A DNA stretch of 8,938 nt from Coprococcus_A sp051877705 (GTDB lineage Bacteria; Bacillota; Clostridia; Lachnospirales; Lachnospiraceae), in the NCBI GenBank assembly GCA_051877705.1, contig JBJEJD010000179.1, positions 1-8,938 of the forward strand. Reading direction: 5' to 3'. Below the pieces are notes generated by a model. That model saw nothing but the letters and a program-made list of their open reading frames with translations, ran no database searches and was not told the origin of the DNA. A program made the translations under genes and the position numbers. Below, piece by piece: positions 1-5,925 of this stretch (the first letter of the stretch is position 1; every line of letters begins with the position of its first letter).

Positions 1-1025
1 GCATAACCGCCCTCTATAAAGCCGCCCTGCGTCGAAACGCCATGGAGCCCGCCGGAATGCTCACACATCATTTTCCCCGCAATGAGGCTTTTTTGCAGTC
101 CCATACAGTAGAATGGTTCCCGCCTGAGCGGGAATTCTCCGCCATACATCAGCACCGCCGCTTCCTTCGGGACCACCTGCCGGTCATTCCAGACACCATC
201 ATTGCATAACATCTGATAGTATCTGGTCATATCCCTCGCTGTTGACTTGACACAGGCACACCCGCGAAACGGCGGGAGCACGGACCAGTTGTCATCCCAT
301 ACCAGACTGCCGTCTTCTTCCCTTTCAAAAAGGCTTGTAATATTGTCTCCCGCAAGGGCTTTGGCTTCGCTGCAGTCCACATCAAGGATCGTCCGCTCCA
401 TACCCAACGGTTTAAAAATCCGTTCCATCAGAAATTCTTCCAGAGGGATGCCTGCAGCCATATCAACGATATAGGACAAAAGCGCGTAGCCCTCATTGGA
501 ATAACTCATATATTCTCCCGGCGCTCCCAGAGGTTCATAATTACCTGCCGAGATATAGTCCACAATTTGTTCTATCCTGTCCATCTTATTGGGTGCCGTC
601 TTCAGCATCTCCCGGTACCAGTGGGTATCCCGCTCGATACTGTTCATGGCAATGGACCATTCCAGCGGTTCCATGGGCGGAATGCCCGCCCTGTGCATGG
701 CCAGCGTCCGTATTGTCACACACTCATCCGCCGCTCCGGGAATGTGAAAGTCCGGAAAATACTTCACCACCGGATCGTCCAGGCTCAGCTTCCCTTCCGT
801 CTGCAGTATGCAGCAGGCCAGCGCTGTCATGGACTTGCTCATGGAAGCAATGCCGAACACTGTATCGCCGTCAACAGCCTTTTTATGTTCTATACTTCTG
901 TACCCAAAACCTCTGTCGTACAGGAATCCTTCCGGCCCACGGATGCACACAGCCATTCCGGGATATCCGCGTCTTTCAAACAAATGCTCAAGATAATCAT
1001 CTAATTCTTCTGTATTCCGCTCCAT
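1..1025 (-). CDS. Serine hydrolase, class C beta-lactamase/PBP fold, C-terminus beyond the window
   Basis: The frame starts at ATG 1025-1023 and stays open to the window edge, giving 341 visible residues with the C-terminus missing. The motifs of the beta-lactamase (PF00144) fold are present in order: the nucleophile motif S61-M-S-K64, the Y175-S-N177 motif, and H323-S-G325 followed by GLHG in place of the KTG triad. In this family Ser61 is acylated by an ester, amide or beta-lactam substrate, so the protein could be an esterase, a peptidase or a DD-carboxypeptidase-like enzyme; the substrate cannot be read from sequence. The N-terminus is charged (MERNTEELDD) with no signal peptide or membrane segment, so it is probably cytoplasmic, which argues against a classical secreted beta-lactamase. 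The start is supported by AAGGTGG at 1041-1035, nine bases upstream. It has its own promoter and lies behind the terminator of the preceding operon, so it is probably a separate unit. Confidence 0.93.
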   Translation of the reverse strand, partial: MERNTEELDDYLEHLFERRGYPGMAVCIRGPEGFLYDRGFGYRSIEHKKAVDGDTVFGIASMSKSMTALACCILQTEGKLSLDDPVVKYFPDFHIPGAADECVTIRTLAMHRAGIPPMEPLEWSIAMNSIERDTHWYREMLKTAPNKMDRIEQIVDYISAGNYEPLGAPGEYMSYSNEGYALLSYIVDMAAGIPLEEFLMERIFKPLGMERTILDVDCSEAKALAGDNITSLFEREEDGSLVWDDNWSVLPPFRGCACVKSTARDMTRYYQMLCNDGVWNDRQVVPKEAAVLMYGGEFPLRREPFYCMGLQKSLIAGKMMCEHSGGLHGVSTQGGFIEGGY

Positions 1026-1049
1026 CTTTTAATACCACCTTAAAAATAA

Positions 1050-1078
1050 ATTTTAAACGATTATGAATAAATATGCAA
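1050..1078 (-). promoter_or_regulatory. Probable sigma-A promoter of the serine hydrolase gene
   Basis: On the minus strand, TTGCAT (1078-1073) is followed after exactly 17 bases by TAAAAT (1055-1050), inside an AT-rich 190-bp spacer. The expected start near 1043 would leave a leader of under 20 nt with the ribosome binding site AAGGTGG (1041-1035) almost at the 5' end. That is short but workable. A weaker alternative lies further upstream, TTGGAA near 1128 with TAATTT 16 bases later. Confidence 0.5.
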
Positions 1079-1160
1079 TAATTTTCTGAAAATCCTTCGT
1101 TAAAATTATCTAATATGGGTATTTTTCCAATTTTTTGAAATTATTTCGTTTTATTGCTGC

Positions 1161-1196
1161 AAAAAAAGGAAAGAACATTTGTTCTTTCCCTTTTTT
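1161..1196 (-). terminator. Intrinsic terminator after the RnfB-like gene, symmetrical
   Basis: The arms GGAAAGAAC (1168-1176) and GTTCTTTCC (1181-1189) form a perfect 9-bp stem with the 4-base loop ATTT. The stem is flanked by seven A's (1161-1167) on one side and six T's (1191-1196) on the other. On the minus strand it lies 20 bases past the TAA of the 4Fe-4S gene and ends in a U-tract, so it should end the hydroxylase operon. Because both flanks are A/T tracts it could also stop plus-strand transcription, although no converging gene is visible. Confidence 0.85.
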
Positions 1197-1215
1197 AATT
1201 ACAGTCATATGAAAC

Positions 1216-1695
1216 TTAAACCAGAATACCGCGCAGATCTGTAATAACATGACGCGGACATTTAACAGCACACATGCCGCAGCTCAGGCAATAATCCTCA
1301 TCAATAACCGCACAATTGTCAATCACATGAACAGCACCTGCTGTACAGGTCTTCTCACAGATACCGCAGCCGATACAGCTGACCGAACATGCCTGTCTGG
1401 CCTCCTTGCCCTTGTCTTTATTGGAACAGCGGACAACAATATAATTGGCACAGTTATGAATTCTGATGATCTGTTTCGGACATTCCCGTGTGCATTTGCC
1501 GCAGGCAATACACTTTGCCTCATCCACTTCGGCCACGCCAATATCATTGATATGGATGGCGTCGAACTTACAGGCCTCTACACAGATACCGCAGCCAACA
1601 CAGCCATACTCACAGCCGCTCTCTCCATTCACATGACAGCCGCCGTTACAGGCGACAAAGGCAGAACGGTAAGGAAACTTTTTCTTAATAGCCAT
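1216..1695 (-). CDS. Four-cluster [4Fe-4S] protein resembling the C-terminal half of RnfB
   Basis: This 159-residue, very cysteine-rich soluble protein has four CxxCxxCxxxC motifs, enough for four [4Fe-4S] clusters: C32/35/38/42, C62/65/68/72P, C107/110/113/117 and C136/139/142/146P. Further cysteines occur at 16, 20, 28, 82, 90, 103 and 128. The order of segments (an N-terminal CNGGC, GCEYGC, ACKFDAI, VVRCSNKDKGK, then ACSVSCIGCGIC) matches from memory the ferredoxin half of RnfB, the electron-entry subunit of the Rnf ion pump. The membrane anchor and the first iron-sulfur region of RnfB are absent. It has no signal peptide and should be cytoplasmic. Its ATG overlaps the stop of the hydroxylase gene by one base (TAATG), and a purine-rich AAGGAAGGG lies just upstream, so the two are almost certainly co-translated. 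I infer that it takes electrons from the 2Fe-2S domain of the hydroxylase. A dedicated maturation role is less likely. Confidence 0.9.
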   Translation of the reverse strand: MAIKKKFPYRSAFVACNGGCHVNGESGCEYGCVGCGICVEACKFDAIHINDIGVAEVDEAKCIACGKCTRECPKQIIRIHNCANYIVVRCSNKDKGKEARQACSVSCIGCGICEKTCTAGAVHVIDNCAVIDEDYCLSCGMCAVKCPRHVITDLRGILV

Positions 1696-4280
1696 TATCT
1701 TCCCTTCCTTTCGTATGGTGTGCCATCAATCGGCAGCGAATATCTTCTTCTGCCGTCATAGCGGTAATAGGCATCTGTAATAGCCGGTGCCGTCGGTATG
1801 GAAGTAATCTCACCAATACCAATGGCGCCGCAGGCCACATTCAGTCCCGGTTTGTCAATAACGATCGCCTTGATCTCCGGAATCTCATGCGCCCGGAACA
1901 GCCCAAGGGAACCATATTTCTCAATCGGTTTGCAGTTGCCGTCAATCGGATACTGCTCTCTCAGGGCATAACCCATGGACATGACCACACCACCCTCGAT
2001 CTGTCCCTCACAGGACAATGGATTCACAGCCTTTCCAACATCGTGGGCCGCCACCATCTTCTCGATTTTCCCGGTCTTCGGATCAAGGATACAGATCTGA
2101 GTCGCATAACCATAAGCCACATGGGATACAGGATTCGGCACATCTGCTCCCAGCGGATCTGTCTTCGCCAGATAATCACCGTAGAATTCCTGTCCTATCA
2201 TATCAGCAAGACACTTACCGCCTTCCTTTGCTGCCATCAGCTTCTCACACGCACGGCGGCATGCCTCTCCGGTAACAAGGGTCTGACGGGAACCGGAAGT
2301 TGTTCCAGAATCCGGTGCGATCCATGTATTGCTGCGTTCATAGACAATATCGTCTCTCTTCAGATCCGTGTTCGTGACAATCATCTGGACCAGCACGGTT
2401 CCAAGCCCCTGTCCAATACAGGAAGCGCCGGAGTAAATATGCAGCTTTGCATCATCCTCAACGATCAGCTTGACACGCCCCCAGTCCGGAATACCAACGC
2501 CTACGCCGGCATTCTTCATGGCACAGCCAATTCCCACCGGCTTGCCTGCTGCCATGGCCGCATCGTAATCCTCCTTCACAGCTTCCAGTGTCTCCACCAG
2601 TCCCGTTGATTCATCCACGATCTGACCATTCGGCAGAACGCCGCCCGGGCGAATGGCGTTGCGGTAACGAATCTCCCACGGAGTGATACCGATCTCATCC
2701 GCCATCATATTCAGAAGGGTCTCTGTGGCAAAACAGGTCTGAGTTACACCAAATCCGCGAAATGCACCCGCCGGCGGATTATTGGTATAATACGCAGTCC
2801 CTTCAATCTCAAAATTCTCATAAGCGTATGGGCCTGCCGCATGGGTGCATGCTCTTTCAAGTACAGGTCCGCCAAGAGAAGCAAAAGCGCCCGTATCGGA
2901 AGCCACCTTCGCCTTGACGCCCATGATTCTGCCGTTCTCATCACAGCCCATGGTAAAATCCATAACGAAATGATGACGTTTCGGATGGATAAGCAATGAT
3001 TCCGCCCTTGTGAGGCTGACCTTCACCGGCCGTCCCGTCAGATAAGTGATCAAAGCAGCATGATGCTGTACAGTCATATCTTCCTTGCCGCCAAAACCTC
3101 CGCCTACCAGTCCGTTTTCACATTTCACCTTATCTGTACCAAGCAAAAGGCTGCTCTCATGAAGAGTACAGTAGGCGGACTGATCTGTGGAAATAATCAT
3201 CACATCACCGTCGTCATCTATATAAGCCACCGCACATTCCGGCTCAAGAAATGCATGCTCTGTCCACGGCGTCTCAAAATGATGGGAAAGCACATGCTTC
3301 GCATTGCGGATCGCCTCCTCCGCATTGCCGCGGCTTACATGCTTATACGCCTGAATATTGGAAGTCTCCTCATCAAAAACAAGGGGCGCATCCGGAGCCG
3401 CTGCCTCCTCTATATTATGTACTGCAGGCAGGACTTCATACTCCACCCTGATCAGCTTCTTGGCCTTCTCCAGCGTCTCTCTGTCCTCCGCTGCCACCAG
3501 CGCAATGGCATCTCCCAGATAATGGGTCAGCCCGCCCACTGGAATCAGCGTGTACTGATCATGCTTCAGATGTCCGATCTTATTCTCTCCGGGTATATCC
3601 TCTGCCGTGAATACACCCACCACTCCCGGCAATGCCCTGGCAGCCGATGTATCAATGGAAAGAACCCGCGCTCTCGGATACCTGCTTCTCAGAGCAGAGC
3701 CATAGCACATGCCATCCATATAAAAATCATCCGGATACTTCCCATAGCCAAGAACCTTCTCCTCCACATCCAGTCTGTGGACACGGGATCCTATCTTCCA
3801 GTCATCGGCCCCCTTTGCCGGGATCACGCCGCTTCGCATGATCTCTGCCGCCAGCCGCACAGCAGCGATAATCTTCACATAGCCTGTGCAGCGGCAGTAA
3901 TTATTGCGGAGAGCATATTTGATCTCATCATCTGTAGGATTCAGATTCCTGTCCAGAAGTCCCTTGGTACACATGACCATACCAGGAATACAGAACCCGC
4001 ACTGTACCGCCCCTGCCTCCCCATAAGCATAAGTGTAAACCGCTTTTTCCCACTCATTAAGCCCTTCGACCGTCACAATATGTCTGCCTTCCAGACGATC
4101 TGTCTGTGGAACGCAGGCCTTGCAGGTCTCACCGTCAATAAGCACTGTACATGCACCGCAGGCACCCTGACTGCATCCGTCCTTCACAGACGTAAGGCGC
4201 ATCTCATCCCGCAGGAATCTAAGAAGAGACTGTTTTTTTGACGTCGTAACCATATGTCCATTCACATAAAATGTATACAT
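1695..4280 (-). CDS. Fused 2Fe-2S/molybdopterin hydroxylase, selenium-dependent xanthine dehydrogenase type
   Basis: This 861-residue molybdenum hydroxylase fuses the iron-sulfur and molybdopterin parts that many bacteria keep as separate subunits. Numbering is from the chosen Met. Residues 1-75 form a plant-type 2Fe-2S domain (C36, C41, C44, C56). Residues 76-150 form the second 2Fe-2S domain (C94GFC97, C129RC131TGY). From about 164 come the a/b hammerhead and the two Mo-binding domains. These contain GGGFGGKED (393-401, E400), AFRGFG (R508), Q367 in STDQS and GIGE (E824), which match the substrate and Mo-pocket residues of xanthine dehydrogenase. The FAD domain of eukaryotic XDH is absent. 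The architecture fits the selenium-dependent XDH family of Clostridia and Enterococcus. There is no in-frame UGA, so any selenium would be a cofactor ligand, not selenocysteine. Start choice: GAGGAA at 4290-4285 sits six bases before this ATG, whereas the in-frame ATG at 4328 has no Shine-Dalgarno and would add 16 residues. The likely reaction is hydroxylation of a purine such as xanthine or hypoxanthine. The substrate is inferred. Confidence 0.92.
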   Translation of the reverse strand: MYTFYVNGHMVTTSKKQSLLRFLRDEMRLTSVKDGCSQGACGACTVLIDGETCKACVPQTDRLEGRHIVTVEGLNEWEKAVYTYAYGEAGAVQCGFCIPGMVMCTKGLLDRNLNPTDDEIKYALRNNYCRCTGYVKIIAAVRLAAEIMRSGVIPAKGADDWKIGSRVHRLDVEEKVLGYGKYPDDFYMDGMCYGSALRSRYPRARVLSIDTSAARALPGVVGVFTAEDIPGENKIGHLKHDQYTLIPVGGLTHYLGDAIALVAAEDRETLEKAKKLIRVEYEVLPAVHNIEEAAAPDAPLVFDEETSNIQAYKHVSRGNAEEAIRNAKHVLSHHFETPWTEHAFLEPECAVAYIDDDGDVMIISTDQSAYCTLHESSLLLGTDKVKCENGLVGGGFGGKEDMTVQHHAALITYLTGRPVKVSLTRAESLLIHPKRHHFVMDFTMGCDENGRIMGVKAKVASDTGAFASLGGPVLERACTHAAGPYAYENFEIEGTAYYTNNPPAGAFRGFGVTQTCFATETLLNMMADEIGITPWEIRYRNAIRPGGVLPNGQIVDESTGLVETLEAVKEDYDAAMAAGKPVGIGCAMKNAGVGVGIPDWGRVKLIVEDDAKLHIYSGASCIGQGLGTVLVQMIVTNTDLKRDDIVYERSNTWIAPDSGTTSGSRQTLVTGEACRRACEKLMAAKEGGKCLADMIGQEFYGDYLAKTDPLGADVPNPVSHVAYGYATQICILDPKTGKIEKMVAAHDVGKAVNPLSCEGQIEGGVVMSMGYALREQYPIDGNCKPIEKYGSLGLFRAHEIPEIKAIVIDKPGLNVACGAIGIGEITSIPTAPAITDAYYRYDGRRRYSLPIDGTPYERKGR

Positions 4281-4284
4281 ATTA

Positions 4285-4290
4285 TTCCTC
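4285..4290 (-). promoter_or_regulatory. Ribosome binding site that sets the hydroxylase start
   Basis: Minus-strand GAGGAA, six bases before ATG 4280-4278. The upstream in-frame ATG at 4328-4326 is preceded by AATATTGACCA, with no purine-rich element. The protein starting at 4280 also begins directly with the first strand of the 2Fe-2S fold (MYTFYVNGH), which is the usual beginning for this family. Confidence 0.7.
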
Positions 4291-4365
4291 AACTTTCCTG
4301 TTAAATTATCGATGATTTTTTTGCTCATTGGTCAATATTTCTAATCTGTCAAAATCTATGACTCT

Positions 4366-4393
4366 ATTTTACCATAAATATAACAAAAAGCAA
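4366..4393 (-). promoter_or_regulatory. Probable promoter of the hydroxylase operon (extended -10)
   Basis: TTGCTT (4393-4388), a 16-base spacer, then TGG-TAAAAT with the -10 hexamer at 4371-4366. The TG one base upstream of the hexamer makes it an extended -10. The predicted start near 4359 gives a leader of about 80 nt to the start at 4280. That leader contains TTGACA and TTGACC 17 bases apart (about 4350-4328), which might be an operator. No recognisable riboswitch fold is visible. Confidence 0.55.
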
Positions 4394-4453
4394 TGGGTAT
4401 TTACAAAAATATTTTTTTGCTCTAAAAAATTTTGTATCCAAACAGCCGTAACT

Positions 4454-4532
4454 AAAAAAATAAGATGCTGTAACGGCAGAACAAAAGCATCTATGTTACA
4501 ATCAACACCTTTGTTATGTCTTACAGCATCTT
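4454..4532 (-). terminator. Long structured terminator after the CapA-like gene
   Basis: The arms AAGATGCTGTAA (4462-4473) and TTACAGCATCTT (4521-4532) form a perfect 12-bp stem. On the minus strand the second arm is followed by A and then seven T's (4460-4454). It begins about 38 bases past the TAG of the CapA-like gene. The loop is 47 nt, far longer than usual, and can itself pair: AACAAA (4480-4485) with TTTGTT (4510-4515), plus an apical TGTT/AACA pair. The whole element could fold as one long rod. It separates alaS-capA from the hydroxylase promoter. Confidence 0.75.
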
Positions 4533-4569
4533 TTTCAATGATGTATCTTCTATATTCTGTTGGATTCTG

Positions 4570-5925
4570 CTATGGAAGTTTTACCTGGAAAGCGTAATCT
4601 TTGTATTCCGCAGTCAGACCGCTCCCTTCCAGAACAGATGTAATGGTATTCTCGTAGGCGCTGTTGATCCGCTCCATATCACCCTCATCCAGCTCACCGG
4701 CATATTTGGAAGTATCCTTTGCTTCGCAGACCGGTATCGGCTGTATCTTACCGTCATACCAGTTCAGATAAACCGGAATAACTGTAAAGCTTGTAATGAA
4801 GGTCTCGCCAAATTCATTGCGGATAATATTGAAATCAAAAATCGCGCTGATATCCGTATCTTTTCCGCTGGACGAATAGGTCTCTGATGAAAGTAAGGCG
4901 CCCATTCCATATAATACGAGACATTTACTGGTCCGTCCAGTCATCTCATCGGTCACAGATATCTGCTCCACAGGTTTCAGAAGTCTTGACCCCGTACCAA
5001 GAATGAGATCGGCACCGGCCTTGCAGAGCTTCTCAGCCAATGCCCTTTGCTCCGTTTCAGGTGAATCAGATTCCACACTGCCAAAATTCAGCATGACCAC
5101 CACCAGGTCATTCTCATTCTTCATGGCCGTGATCTTCCCGCACAAAGCTTCAATATCACTCTCATTATATTCATTCAATGTATTGAGCACACAGGATGCA
5201 TCTGAGCTCAACGAAAAGCCATTGGTCGTATTGGTATAGCCTGTAAAGCCCACCTGGATGCCATTGATATTTGTTGAATAATCCAGGTCCCCTTCCTGGC
5301 TTGCCGCTGCACCTACATGATTCAGCCCCGCTGTATCCAGATATCCAATGGTGGATGCGAGACCTGTATCACCACTGTCCAGCGAATGGTTGGTCGCAAT
5401 GTTCACCAGGGAGATGCCTGCACCCTTTATATTATCTGCCAGGATCTCCGGGCTGTTATACTGGGCATTGGCTGTACTGTAGCCGTAAAATTCATCTGCG
5501 GCGCCCCTGTATATACCGGCAAAAGTCGTCTTCAGCGTGGCAATGGCATAATCCGATGACTGGAACAGATCCCTCACATGGTCAAAGCTGGCCGTAAAAT
5601 CAAAGCTCGCAGTCTCTGTCTGATAGGCCCGCTCAAGCTGAGATCTCTGACAGAGGATATCGCCTGCAGCCGAGAGCGTAATGCTGGCGGAATAATCTTC
5701 CGTCACCATATCCTGTACAAGCTTCTCCACGGACAGATCCTCCGCCGATGATACCTTCCCTCCGGAAGAACTGCTGTTCTTCTGGCCGACAATGGACGGA
5801 TTGATCTGCGAAGCATATTCATTCGTAACATCCTCCGCATATCTGTCACAGATAATAAACAGTCCAATAAAAAACACAGCGGCCAGAAGAACAATCACTA
5901 ATTTCTTAATTTCCTTCATAGGCAT
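4570..5925 (-). CDS. CapA-superfamily (PGA_cap) protein, membrane-anchored, with altered active-site motifs
   Basis: This 451-residue protein starts with a membrane anchor (about residues 8-26, preceded by KEIKK), followed by a Ser-rich linker (about 49-60). It then has a CapA/PGA_cap metallophosphatase-like domain from about 80 to 390. Recognisable elements are AAGDILCQR (G88-D89), DYAIATLK (125-132), NIATNHSLDSGDTGL (N179-H180), VVVMLNFGS (276-283) and ADLILGTGSRLL (306-316). Compared with the family patterns as I remember them (N-L-E, H-W-G, G-x-H-P-H), the Glu is Lys132, the His of HWG is Asn280, and the last His positions are Gly/Ser/Arg. Several presumed metal or catalytic residues therefore appear lost. 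The protein is probably extracytoplasmic. Its role is unknown; in relatives the fold is tied to poly-gamma-glutamate capsule. The ATG overlaps the alaS stop (TAATG at 5927-5923) and has no clear Shine-Dalgarno, so translation probably depends on coupling to alaS. Met3 is an alternative start. Confidence 0.88.
   Translation of the reverse strand: MPMKEIKKLVIVLLAAVFFIGLFIICDRYAEDVTNEYASQINPSIVGQKNSSSSGGKVSSAEDLSVEKLVQDMVTEDYSASITLSAAGDILCQRSQLERAYQTETASFDFTASFDHVRDLFQSSDYAIATLKTTFAGIYRGAADEFYGYSTANAQYNSPEILADNIKGAGISLVNIATNHSLDSGDTGLASTIGYLDTAGLNHVGAAASQEGDLDYSTNINGIQVGFTGYTNTTNGFSLSSDASCVLNTLNEYNESDIEALCGKITAMKNENDLVVVMLNFGSVESDSPETEQRALAEKLCKAGADLILGTGSRLLKPVEQISVTDEMTGRTSKCLVLYGMGALLSSETYSSSGKDTDISAIFDFNIIRNEFGETFITSFTVIPVYLNWYDGKIQPIPVCEAKDTSKYAGELDEGDMERINSAYENTITSVLEGSGLTAEYKDYAFQVKLP

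Noticed and set aside
1216..1695. A true Rnf complex locus
   Set aside because: Only an RnfB-like ferredoxin part is present, with no membrane anchor and no other rnf genes next to it.
3060..4241. A long plus-strand open frame (393 codons) opposite the hydroxylase gene
   Set aside because: It is antisense to a clear, motif-rich gene, has no ribosome binding site or recognisable domain, and its His/Arg/Cys-rich composition is typical of reading the complement of a GC-biased coding frame.
1695..4280. Selenocysteine in the hydroxylase
   Set aside because: The frame has no internal UGA; the proposed selenium in this family is a cofactor ligand.
4281..4569. Purine, xanthine or molybdenum cofactor riboswitch before the hydroxylase gene
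   Set aside because: The leader after the predicted start is only about 80 nt and AT-rich, and no known conserved core was seen. The structured element lies upstream of the promoter and reads as the terminator of the preceding gene.
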